A stretch of DNA of 64,000 nucleotides from assembly GCF_901709675.1 (NCBI RefSeq), contig NC_051098.1, positions 16,549,464 through 16,613,463 on the forward strand, read 5' to 3'. The notes beneath the pieces are model-generated. The model was not told the origin of the DNA and searched no databases. It saw only the letters and a list, made by a program, of their open reading frames with translations. The position numbers were made by a program, and so were the translations under genes. Below, piece after piece: positions 1 to 12,800 of the stretch; position 1 is the first letter of the stretch; every line of letters begins with the position of its first letter. The stretch comes from Syngnathus acus. Lineage: Eukaryota; Chordata; Actinopteri; Syngnathiformes; Syngnathidae.

Positions 1-785
1 AGGTCTTCATTTGTATGACTAATCTGTCGCAAGAGACTTTCTCCGGAATTTTGCATCACTGAAAATGGTGTCGGTTATTTTCAAAACCGCCGACATAAAT
101 CCATTTTCACCAAGACATACGCAAACATGAATGAGTTATCAGACAAACTAATGTTAATTTGTCGGGGTGATATTAGGGAGAGCAAAAGGATTTGAAAATG
201 TAATTCGATTTTTCCACATTGGGAGACAGACACGGCATTGCATCATAGAGGAACCGCAGCGCTCTTGACGACATGTGACATGACAAGCTATAAATTGCTT
301 CCACATTCGATGGAAAAAGTCAGCCGTTCCAACTACCAATGTTGACCGACTTTGAAAATAAAGATGATTAAAGGACGTAAAATAAACGCATCAGCAGGCA
401 AGAACAACACGGCCCTGTTTAATCCGATTATTAAATAATTATGTCTTCAAATCTCAGGAAAAAGTGAGCTATAAATTTGTTTATCTGGCCTCTCCATTTT
501 CCTGGAACCAATGTGTTCCTTCCTCAGTGTCAGCTTTCTCTTCTGGCTTCCAAATTAAAAGAAGGCCTTTCAAAATAATACGCCGAAAAATGCCTATTTT
601 GCACTGCCACTCAAAGTAAAAGGGCGGCTACTGTGAAAAGTCACCGTGAAAAACTTCCACACAGCTGCCACTCATCACACAAAACAGCTGCGAGTCTATG
701 ATTCACGCCCACACAAAAAAAATCCCGTCACGGCGAGAAAAGCCCTGCACGTCCAAAGAGCGGCTCCCTCCGGCTGAGCTCTGAC
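1..785. other. dchs1 intron, no coding signal seen
   Basis: Continuation of the dchs1 intron downstream of the EC12 exon. AT-rich; no frame shows cadherin motifs, and no RNA gene or repeat was recognised. The next dchs1 exon lies beyond the left edge. Confidence 0.6.
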
Positions 786-943
786 CTGGACGGCGATGGA
801 GCAGGAGGAGCTGCGAGGCGGCAGTCCTCGGTCGCTTGCCGTCACCGTCAAGATGTACTCGGGCCGCTCCGAGTGGCTGAGGGGCGACGACGAGTGCAGC
901 TCGCCCGTGTTGGCGTTCAGGAAGAAGCGCTCGGCCCTCGGAC
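786..943 (-). CDS. dchs1: dchs1 coding exon 8: remainder of EC12 (last dchs1 exon in window)
   Basis: 158 bp, residues 1258-1309. It encodes PRAERFFLNANTGEL and ILTVTASDRGLPPRSSS, the second half of a cadherin repeat. The acceptor is gttccag|GT, and the probable donor is GTCCAG|gtcaga at 785-784. Reading on in frame past this donor leaves the cadherin pattern and soon stops, which supports the donor. Confidence 0.82.
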
Positions 944-3767
944 CTGGAACGTTACCGTTGGCGCGTAAAGAGTTTGTCATTGACTTTCAATGTATTTGAA
1001 GCTCAAAAGTTGGAACTGTAACTTGACTCTTTTCTCTTGCTGTACCTGACAAGGAGTAAAGTACGGTGCCGTTCTCTCCTTCGTCCGGGTCTTTGGCCTG
1101 TATGGTGCCCAGCAGAACTCCTGAAGACTGAGCCTCCGACACCTGTTCAGCCGCCAAATGCTTACCAATAAAGTTATGACCGTCGATCGGTTTGATTTGC
1201 GTGTCGACGGGTTTGCGGTATGACCTGGAAGGTGAGTTTTTTCCCCGGCTGGCTGTGGACGAATGTCGGGGCATTGTCATTGTCATCCAGCACACTTATA
1301 AAGACAGTACCGGTGGCGCTGCGCGAAGGCGAGCCTCCGTCCTGCACGACCACCACCAGCTGGTAGCTGGACTGCTGCTCCCTGTCCAGACTGGCCCTGG
1401 TGCTCATTTCACCTGGAAGACAAGTCAGGCTTCATCAGATCTCCCGAGGTCCAACATGCGCATCGTGCAGAAGCCGTTGAGACCGGAAAACGATCGCAAA
1501 TCAAAGTCTGCCCACCCACAGAGTCAGCAGGCCAATTAGAGCGCAACGAGGTGCTGTCGCCGCTCTCTGAATTATTCACTGTGGCGGGGGAAGATGCAAT
1601 TTCAGCTTTAATTGATTTGATTTCTGAATAATTCAAATGTTCTGTGTTGTCATAAATGTGTCATACCCAAAGATTTGCATCTTTGATTTGCAGCCATCCT
1701 CCGAGAACTCCAGCAATTGGCCTGGTTGTGACCTGATGTTATGAAATGATGATGGGAGGGGATTTCTGACAGCAATTTAAGCGTCTGAGGGCATCAGAGT
1801 GAAATCTAGTAGCTCCGTCAGGAGCTCGGAATCCGTTCCTTCCGCTTGACAAACACGCTCGACGGCTAATCGCAGACTGGAAATGTAAGCCGTTTATTGA
1901 CTGGCGACAAGTGCGAGGTGCGCGCCATCTAACCTGTGTGCGAGTTGATCTGGAAGTTGCGGTCGGGGTGCAGCAGACGATAGCTGAGGCGTCCGTTGGA
2001 AGCGCTGTCACGGTCGGTGGCCAGCACGCGACCGAAGCCCGTCCCCGCCGGCAGATTTTCCCTCACGGCCATGAAGACTCTGGGCTGCGCCAGTCGAGGC
2101 GGGTTGTCGTTCTCGTCCGTCACCGATATCCTGACGGTGGCGCTGCCGGTCTTCTTCAGCTGTCCGTGACCCGCGCTGGCCAGCACAGTGAGAAGATACA
2201 TGTCCTTGACTTCTCGGTCCAGGGCGCTCTTCACAAAGAGCCAGCCGCTGTCCGAAGCGATGCCGAAGCCGGCGGCGTCGCCGTCCGGCCGCAGGTGATA
2301 CGAAAGAGGACTGAAGTATGCGGAACCCGATGTTTCTCTATTGAGGGCCCGGACCCGAAGGAAGCGCGTATTGATGGGAGTGCCTTCTTTGAGCTCCACC
2401 CGGTAGCTGAGCGTGTCAAAGATGGGTCCCTGGTCATTTTCTGCTTGGACGTGGACCACGAGCATGAAAGTAGCGCTAAGCTGAGGCACTCCGCCGTCTT
2501 TGGCAATTACTCGGAGATCGTAGCGGGGGACGCTCTCGTAGTCCAGGGGCCCTACCAGTCGGATCTCCCCGCTGCTGCGTTCGATGCTGAAAGCTCTCTG
2601 GCCGCCGCTCGGAGAAGACAGATCAAAAGACAGTTGGCCGTTTGCGCCGGAGTCTCTGTCCTCGGCCTGTACGCGGTACACCGCCGTCCCCATTTCCGTT
2701 CGCTCCGGCACGAGCAGCGACTCGGAGGACGAGGGAAGGAACACCGGCGGGTTGTCGTTGACGTCCTGGATGGCGATGTGGACGCGGGTCTGACCAAAAG
2801 CCGGCGGGTTCCCGGTGCGGACTTGCACTTCCAAGTCGAGCGCCGGCCGGGCTTCGTGATCCAGGGACAGACGGGTCCGTAGGGTTCCGGTGTCGGCATC
2901 CACTGTAAAGTATCCCGTGGGGTCCCCGGAGCTGATGGCGTAGGCCATATCTCGGGGGAGGCCTGAAAGCAGAAGTTATCATTTCCCCAGAGGTGGAAGC
3001 AAAGATTTGCCAACTGGCAGAGTGCCGGAGAATGTCTAAACACAGTTGTCAAATGGACATTCGGAATCATTCTGAGGTGAGATGGATCATCTGGATCATA
3101 CCTGTCTTACGTTTGGCTTGGACGCTACCCACGACGGTCCCCTGCAAGACATCCTCGGAAACTGCAAAGTAATACTGAGCTTGTTCAAACACAGGGGGCG
3201 CCACCGCACCCGCCGCCACGCTGATGTTGACCTTGGCGTCCACCAGGGCGGCCAGGCCTCCACCGTCCTGGGCTGAGATCACCATCGCAATGACCGAGTT
3301 GGCCTTGCCGTGGACGGAGCGGGAAAGAGAGATCACACCTGCGCAAACAAGATCGCCATCGCACGTTGAATGGATTCCTTGTGTGGAAAGTCGACGTTTG
3401 GATGTACCAACCCGTGTCTTTGTTGAGGGTGAAGTAAGGGGAAGACCCCCCTGACGCAGTTTTGTACGTAATCCGGCCGTTTTCCCCCGAGTCTGGGTCG
3501 TAGGCGATGACTCGGGCCACCGAGGTCCCGGGAGCGCTCTGCGAGCTGAGACTGACGGCGTAGCTCAGCGGGTAAAAGGTGGGCCGGTTATCGTTGACGT
3601 CCACCAGGTCGACCTTCACGTAGGCCTGCGTGCTCAGGCCCCCCTGTCCGAGAATCGTCTTGTTATTTTAGCGTGGATCGTATTAATGGGGCGGATAAAA
3701 GTATGCTATGTATAGAATGAGCTGGGAGAACGGGCCCGGCGGGTCAGATTGATGGCCTCCCGTGGGA

Positions 3768-3802
<35 letters not shown>

Positions 3803-6800
3803 GCCGGCCCGGGCCGAGAGGTCTTTTCATTTGCAGCGAGTACAATGCAGCCGTTTCATTTCGACCAGGTGGCAAAAAGAAAGAAGGCGGCCGTTGGAGC
3901 TAATAAAATATTACTGGCTGACAGCTGAGGCATTTCTCCCCCGCCCCTTCTAATGCTTTTAACGTGGCCGTCATTTGCTTTCATTTCTCAGCTTGTATTT
4001 TCATAGCAATAGCTGACATATCTGACGAGCGGGCGCTATGACCTGCCACGCCAACACGTGCTACGTTGCTGGCTTTATGGGACCGTTTAGTATCAACCTT
4101 TTTTTTTTCTCAAAGGCTCACCCCGTCCACCGCAGTAACTGTGAAGTCGTAGCTGCTCTGCCCTTGGTCCCGGTCCAGCGCCGCACGAGTGCAGATGACG
4201 CCGGTCTCTTTGTCGATGGTGAACTGGGAGTTGGTGGCGCTGTTCTGGCCCGAACTCAGCGAGTAGCTGATGGAGCCAAAGGAACCACCGTCCGCATCTG
4301 TTGCCATCACCTACCAAGACGGACCAAGAACGATTATCGGATATTTGAAAGTCAAACAAGAATATCGGAGCAGGTGCCGTTTGAAAGCATTTTGGACTCT
4401 TTCTATTTCGTCCATCCGAGCCAAGCGGGCCTTCTGGCGGGATGTGGGTTCTCGGGGAAATCAAGCAGGATGACTTCCCCAGACACCGGGAAGAATGCCA
4501 GCAAAATGGCGTCTGTCTACAAAGGACACTGGCGGCGGCGGCGGCGGCGGCGGCTGCGGAACAGCTCCGTACCACACAGTTCGTTCCAGTGTGGCGCGTT
4601 CTACCCTGTAATGTCCCGCTTGTGGAGTGCTTTTAATAAGAGCGCGCTATCTACAGAGGGCTGCAAGTCGTAAAATTAGATGACGAGCCGTCATTGACTG
4701 CAGGGAGGCCTCTGGGGAACCGCCACCAAATAATCATTTCCAAGTGTTGGCTGCGGACGGAAGCCCAATGGAACCAAATTATTAAGATTAAACCTGGCAT
4801 GCTTATGATTAGCTCCGTGGAGGTGCTTATGTTGTATGTACGGTACGGAATGCAAAGCCTTAAGAGCACGAGTGGAAATGTCCGTCTGTTGGCATTGGTC
4901 CCAAAAAAGCAACAGGCAAAAAACAGAACCTGTTGCTACAATGTCCAAACACCTGGAAAGTCATCAGGAGAGCGGCCAAGGAAAATAAGGTTCATCATCT
5001 CAAAGCAGACTCAAACAAAAGTGAGTGTGAGCAAAATCATTCATGTGAGGCGATGAAGGCTGGGAGGGGGGTGGGGGGGGGGTGTCGAGGAGGGGGCTCG
5101 GGGGGCAGCCGTTCGGGCTCCACTCTGATGTTGGAGCAGCAGATGGGAGGCGCGCCTTGTAACTCTGAACAGAGGACGACTGGTGTGGAGGAGTGAGCGC
5201 GCCAGCCAAAGAGAAGGATCATAAAGCACAATAGGAAAGGGGGAAGGAAGGAAGCAAGCAAGCAAGCAAGCAAGAGCCATAGGAGGCAGCCAGCTACTCC
5301 ATCTTTAACGCACACTTGCACTTGAACAAGTCAGCCTGCAGCGCTACCTGCTCCTTTTCTCTGCCCTGCCAATGGAGCAAGTTGAGGTGAAGAATGTGTC
5401 CAAATGTTTATGATCAGAATAACGGACACCTTGATAGCACTCAGGAATTGTTTTCCAATTTGCCCACAAGTGACCCAAAACCTGCGCAACTTTCATCACG
5501 CTATGAAATGTCCAGCATGACTTGCATGCAAAAGCCTCAAACTTTCACTCTATGTTTGGATCAGCGGTGAGGACAATATGTTCCATGTGTTCGGGGCGAG
5601 ACACGTCACAGATAACGCGGTGTACATTTGCATAAATGGCGGCGACCGCTTCCAGCCAAATGCCCCAAAGCTATCCTTTCCATCGGTAGCTTTGGCGGCG
5701 GCGGTGGCGTCTTCCCTCCAACAGCCCTCCCACGCGAGACCACGTGAGGTCGTATGCAAATGAAAAAGCGCCATTGGAAAATTAGCCAAGCCGCAAAAGG
5801 GAGTCCAATAAAAGACAAGCCTTTGGCCAAGTCTGGGGAGAGAAAAAAACGAATAATCACTCTTGTCACTTCCCCTTTGTCAACTTCAAGTGTGTTGTGG
5901 CAAAAAAGATTTTGTAAAACACTGAGAAACTACAAACAGCTTGCAAGAACACAGAGATTATTACAACCAATTGGAGCTGGGCATTCAAAAATGAAAAATA
6001 ATGTCATGGATTGTCTTTCTGAATTTTTGGACATTGTTCAACCAATGTGAAACATTAGTGAAGTGAAGTGAAATTTATTTTTGAACATAAGATCGACCAA
6101 ACACAAAATCCTTTTTTTTTTCTTCACATTTTCACATAATTTCATGCCACATAAATCAACATGTTCAAAAAAGGAGAAGGAAGACGCTATTGCTTGTTTT
6201 TTTTCCTACCCCTTTTATACATCAACCTTCTCAACATGGTTGCTAATTAGTTTTTTTTTGAAGTACAGAAACCTGATTTATCGGAGGAAGATCATTTTAG
6301 AAATGAAAAGCAGTTTATACAATAATATTCTGGAAAGAAAAATAAATAAATAAGATATGGACTATATAGCTGAAAACAGACAGGCAAAAGATTTCAAATA
6401 CTTAGCAGTATGTTTATTAGTTCTTGTTTCACTAGGATGTCCGATGTCGTTAGTGGGCACATAAAAGTGTAAAAACTCTGAAAAGCAGCTAATAAAGTTG
6501 GCCTATAATTTCCGAAGGAGGGAAAAAAAAAAAAAAACTCCATCCACCACTCAGGCCTCTTTCGGGGGCCCCTTTCTCCAATTTCAACTCTTTGCACTTG
6601 AACGTATAGGCTCTATGCAAACCTTTCTTTGGATTGGATTAAAAGTTGAAAAAGATGGCGACGTAATCTTGAGGTTTTCTCACCACACTCGGCAGACCAT
6701 GGGAGCCGTCTTATCGGGCGCCGTTTGGTAAAACGAGCTGACGGAATGCGACCATACGCTGCGGTTCTCGACGGTCCGCTAAAGAGAAGCACATTGGTGG

Positions 6801-9800
6801 GACTCGCGTGTATATTTATCTTCAATATGCTGAAATTGATCAAGGAGCCTGACACGGGAGAAAAAGAAAAAAAAAGCTGACCTTGCATCTTCTCGCCTTT
6901 TGCACTTTGAACAGTGTATCTTTGTCTATTTTGATTTTGAAGGATAAAAATGCCCATGATGTTCATTTGGGTTGGTTCCTTTGAAAGTGAGCTTCATTAT
7001 GTTGGTTGGCGGCGGAATATTGGATGAACCTCTTGTACTGGATGAAATTGGATTGCATTTGAGGCTTTTTTGCAAAGTCCTTGAGGACGCCGCATCCTTA
7101 TGTAGGTCACTCGGGTCTTGTTTTCCCAGGCTACCGTTGGCGGACCGAAGCGTGCGAAAGCCAACAAAGTGGGAGGTGGCAGAAAGAGAAGATGCTTTTT
7201 AATCACACGAGCGGCCCAGTCAAACAAATGGTTTCCACCGCGAAGGCCGGCCAATCAGGCAGGCGGCGCCGCCGCCTGCCAATCCAAATAGGCTGCAAAA
7301 CGACGCGGCGCGTATGTAAATGTTTGCCCGCCGGGAGATTATCGAACGCATCAATCAAGGTCTCTTCGCAATCGGCGGTCCGAAACCTGCAAAGATCGGG
7401 GAAGGGATGTCACGCCTCGTCAGCTTTGTGCAAAAAAATCTCGCCGGCGCGAATCTTCTACGCGGTCACGGCTCAACCGGGTGCAGATGAGAATCGAGAG
7501 CGCATCCAAAAATACCCCATCTGTGAATCTCTTGAGGTTCAAATTTATGACGCTTTGCTTTTATCTTGCTTGGCTACCTGAAGGCAACGTATACCTGGGG
7601 AGCCACAATGTGGTTTCAATCGAAAAAAGCCCAAACTGTTCCAGTGTCCTTGGATGAAGAAAAGATGTGCTGACTGGTAAAAAAAATAGAACTAAAAAAT
7701 GAAAAGACTCTGGCCAAAGACTGCCCAAGCCGCATTCACAGAACTAACAAAGTGCTGTCTCCACACATGAACATTTCATAAATGCTTTTGCTGTTTGTAT
7801 GGAGGCTTTGGAAAATCTGCCATCAACAAGTAGCCAGCCCTCCCGTCATGAAAACAAACATCTAACACCAAGCCAAAGCTTAAAGCCAACCCCAAGCCCA
7901 GATTCACCTTACTCCAACTCCAAGCGAGCAGTCTGTCGAGCTCCAGCCTATTCAAATATCATATTCCACTCAGACGATGAAAAACAATGAAAACATCTCA
8001 GTCCAGAGATTGGCCACCAATAAGGGCAATCTGTTTGGAGGGTTCAAGTCATCATCATCAAATATCATGAGGTGACAGCTTCAAAGGACAGTGGGAGAAC
8101 ATGGCCAAGGCAGAAAAGGTGAGGCGGGAAGTGTGAGCTCCAAAGAAATGGGAATGCGGCCAGACGACAGCTTTGGGACTGGCACAGCTGCTGTAAAACT
8201 GCTGCGGCTGCTGCTGCTGCTGGCCATGATGTTCTGGCAACACTTCTGAGCACAGAAGGCCAGAGACCCCCTGCTGGCACGCTAAATCGCTGAAGGAGCT
8301 TGGACACGTGTCCAGCGCCAAGCCTCCAAATTAATATTTATTTGAGTGAACACACTTTTGGGCCAAGCTGAAGGTGAGTTGCAGGTTCTTTATCTATTGA
8401 TTCCATCGAATTCAGGCTGAACATTTTTTTTGGAGGACTTATGTCCTGAAGTGACCATTGGCAAAAACCCCCACATTTGTTCTATTTTTGAACGATACAT
8501 CTCAGTCGTGTGAGCAAAACCAAAAGGGTGGATTTTTAAGACATGTTATCATGGAACAGATTTCCGTCTATTAGCTGTCATCTGGCAATCGTTAATAACC
8601 GTCACGTCAAAGAGATTCGCCGTACTGGAGCTCGTTTTTATCTTTCGCCGGACCAAAAATGCTCGGATGAATGCTCGGGCCCGCAGAAAAACCACCAATG
8701 GGGGCGAAATGGATTTGGCTCGAGTCGTTAGCGTGCGGGTCACAAATGAATTCAGCCCTCCAACGCCGCCTTTGAACTCTCCGAATGAAGTTTTGACATC
8801 AGCTCCCAATTAGCCATTTGCAGAGCGTCTATTGTACGCGCTTTGCTAACGCTACGCAGACACTGCACCAAGTCACGCTTATTTACGCTCTTCATAATTA
8901 CAGAACAAAAACAGCCCGTGTCAGAATCTTCAATGTCCTTGCATGACGTGAGCGGAACAATGAAGTCCAGATTTGCGGCGCTCGGTCTTTGTCCGTCCGT
9001 CCGTCGAAAACTTCCACTGCGAGACCGACGGGGACATTGTTGAGCGTGGCGTAAAAATGTCAAGGTCGCTGAGAATCTCAATCAATCTCCTCGCAAGTAT
9101 GCCAAAGGATCTCATCCAGACCAGGGAGGAGGATTGCACATGATGCCAACAAAACAATTTACCGCTAATCATTCGTTAGCGTCGCTCACTCCGTCGCTCG
9201 GTAGGGCCGAGCCGTTCCGAATGAGCCATGATTATCTTGGCTTTTTTCTTGGAGGGAGAAAAGAAACTTCCTGACACGGAGGCGATGACTTTCTGGGTTC
9301 TGGTTTCCAAGTCAACATTCAATGTTTCATCTGCAGGAATGGAGCTGGCACATGTTAGCTTAGCGATGGACACAAGCTAGCAAGTGGGTGTTTTACTCGT
9401 GTTTCCATGAAATGTTCAGTCAGTTGGAATCAAGTTCCCATGGTCCACTCTTTCATATTAGAGTCACACTTATTTTTGTTGGACAGTAGCTGTCGTCTGC
9501 ATTTGTTTTGTTGCTTAGGTGGTCCCAAAAAAGTTCCAGCCAGAATGCCAATAATGGCTCGTGTTAGCAAAGATAAAGACTAGATTCTCTTTCCGATTAG
9601 GACCGATTCGGATTGAACTGCAATCAAGTAAGGGTTTGTCGACCTGGCGAGGAAAGAAATACATTCCTGTTGACGGGAAATGTCAATAAAAACGATGGGG
9701 AGGGAAATAACAACACAGCGGAGGCCTTCAACTTTCAAGTTCTTCTACGTAAATCTGGCCAGATCAATCTCTTGCCTGACATCATTGTGGTGTATACTAA

Positions 9801-12800
9801 AACTGTTGAGAGTATCCCAGAACTAGAAGTCGGTCGTGCCAAAAGTGCCACAATCCCATCATTCTTTCATTTTAGTGTTTAGTCCTTGTCAAATTTTGCA
9901 GGGGGTAAAATGGCCGGTATTTTTTTTCTCCAAACATTTATTGGACATTCTAGTCAAACTGAAGTGTCTGTCTTTCATCCCGGCCTTCCATCTGGAGATG
10001 ATTAGGCATCGAACCGTTTAAGGAGAGTAGAGTTTCACAAAAAGGCAGGAAGAAAGTGCTGAGCAGAAATCTCTTGTGCAACTTTTAAAAAACTGCAAGG
10101 ATGGGCAGGGAAACAACATCCAGAACCGCTCGGGCATGAAATGCCATATTGAAATTATCTCTACATGCTAATCGAGCCTAAAAATGATCCGATAATGATG
10201 ACAAAGCGCCGACTCGGGACAAAAGAGTGGTAAAATCATAATCAAGAGCAATATTTGATGTTTCGAAGAAGCTTTAGACTTGTTTGAAAAATAAACAAGG
10301 CTGAAGCCCCCCACCAGGGCAGGGCGCTGGGTCGGATTTGCGAGACGTATTAACCCATCGGCCACCTGGAAAGACGGAGCGTGGTTCGTCGTAAACTGGC
10401 AACCAGGCTCCTGCTCGAGACATTTGCCTGTTTATTTTCAAGGGGTCAAACAGGAGACGCCGACCTGCCGTTATTTTTTTTACGCCTGCTGATTGCTGTT
10501 CCGGCCGTTGACGAAAGAAAACAAAGAAAGAATATTGCCTATTAGAATTATTACTATTAATTAGAATAATCGTGAGAATTCTGAAACGACAAAGTTGCCC
10601 AGCGGCGGCGTTTTGACTTTCAACATGTCTAGTAGCTTGCCGTTGTCAATCTAAAAAACACATGTCTTCATTTCTGGGGACACATCGCAAGTAAATGCAA
10701 AAAACATGCTTTTGGCCAGGACATAAAGTGGCCTTAGGTCACACGGGAACCCCACAGGTGTCGTTGGGAGATTTCGACGCAGGGCGAAGAGCGACGACAA
10801 AGCCGCATTTAGCACCGGGAGATGCACTATCAAGTTTAAAAGTGAGGGGGAGGGCCATTTTAAGGCTGTTCAAAATATCAAACATATATATCCTCGTGCA
10901 GTCCTCTCGTACGGACACGAACCCTCGGATTCTTGCTAGGTTCCTGCCACACTGATGTGGTTTTGCCTCAGCTTCTTCCCCCAGAGTTTGATGGGGGCGG
11001 GGCTTCCATACTCAGCACAGATGCGCTTGCAGATCCTGATCCCATCCCCGTTCCCAAAGCTCCCAGAGCTCACTTGATAAATTGGACGCAGAATATTCAT
11101 CACTGCGAGCAAGGTGTGAGGCATGACTGCAGTGCAGACTCCAGAGTCCGTCCATACCTGCAGTCAAAAAGCCTCCGCCGGAGGATTGAACTGCCTGCCT
11201 GCCTGCCTGCCTGCCTGCCTACCATTCATTTGTACGTTTTGACTTTCAAAGCAAAGGCGTGCTTTCATCCTATCATCTTTTTCAATAAGAATGAGAAACA
11301 CACTGCACACATGCAATGTGAATCGTCTCTCTTCTCTGCACGTATCGCGGAGAAGATCTTCTCATTCCCACTCAGCATACATGAAAGAAGACTGCCAACG
11401 CTTGGAGCCACACGGGCTTTGTTGCTAGATTTGAGGTCAGCCTTGGGAAGGGACGACGTGGACGGTGCCAAACGTGCGGCGTGGCAAGAGCCAGACTCCT
11501 CTGAAGCTCCTCCACGCTTAATTTACACTGACAGTCTGGTCCTAAAGAAACGGCAAAACATCATCGCTCGTTGGCCTTCGTTCTTCTGACAGCCGCAATT
11601 GGGACGAGATTTACGCAGCGTCAGTCACATTTTGACATTTATTGCCATTGCTGTTTCATTCTTGAATGTTGGGAAAGAAACCAAAAAAAATCCAAATAGA
11701 CACCCTGGGAAGCAAAAGGAGGTTGGTGCATTATGAAGAAACGGAGACTCAACTTTGCTCGTCTCCGAGGACGTTTCCACGCAAATAAACTCCAAACGGG
11801 AAGATGTTCTATATTTGCAGCAAGCCAAGCATGAGAATGTTTTACAATCAAACAACCAGCTATAAATTACGCATGAAATTACATCATAAAAAAAAAAAAA
11901 AGACACACACACACACACACATCACAGGCAGCGTGCAGAACATGCTAGTAAAACTGCAAAAGGCAAGTGGCGCTAGAATTTGATTGAAATTTAAAAGCTC
12001 GGCTTTTTTTCATTTTGGCTGCTTGTTTAAATTAAAACTCCAGCTTGGACTGGCACTCAAAATTCCCGTTTGCAAAACGTGTTGACTTTATTTGAGTGGT
12101 TTACTTTTGGTGCATTACCATCAGTGCCCAGAAGATGCCGGTCATTTACCAAGAAAATGTTTGCCAACTGCTTAAAGAAAATAAACACAAGACACCTACA
12201 AACTGTTTTAAGCTATGGAAAAAAAATCACGAGATACACGCAAAGCGTACGTACGTGGTTTTTGCCTCACATCGCATTTGCGAGTCCCCGCCCGCGGCAA
12301 CGGCTGCTCCATTTGCAGCGATGGAGTTGACAGACGTGGCTGCTGCTATGATGTAACTTGGAGCAAATCAAACCGCTGACGGCACAGCGTCACTTCAAGT
12401 TCACAGCGCGGAAGAATCCGAACAAACGGCCCCGACCTTCACGGGGAGTTTTGGATCTTGGTGAACGTCGACCAATCGGCCCGACGTGGCTTGACCTTTA
12501 GCACGCGCAACGGGAGGCGGGCTACGGTCCGGGCATCGGGCTCATCGGAAGCGTCCACGTAAACAGAGCCTGTCGCTGACTAGTAAACACCAGCAAACAA
12601 ATGAAGACTGCTAAAAGATGGCGCCACCACAAGCGTCCTTCCTGTCAGACATTTACACCACAACATTTCAAACTGAAAATGGATGGAATGCGTGTCGTTC
12701 TGGCAGCGTGTTGATACGACAGGAGAGTTTTGGAGCCCGACAATGCAAATATTTGAAAACAAGTCGAAAAAACCATTGCGAAAAGACATTCCTCGGTGAA

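Noticed and set aside
1911-2882. A 323-codon open frame on the plus strand
   Set aside because: It is the antisense shadow of dchs1 coding exon 5; codon bias of the cadherin strand keeps it open and it has no domain.
10933-11589. A 218-codon plus-strand frame in dchs1 intron 1
   Set aside because: Contains the translated (CTGC)n repeat and no motif; length is compatible with chance in moderately GC-rich DNA.
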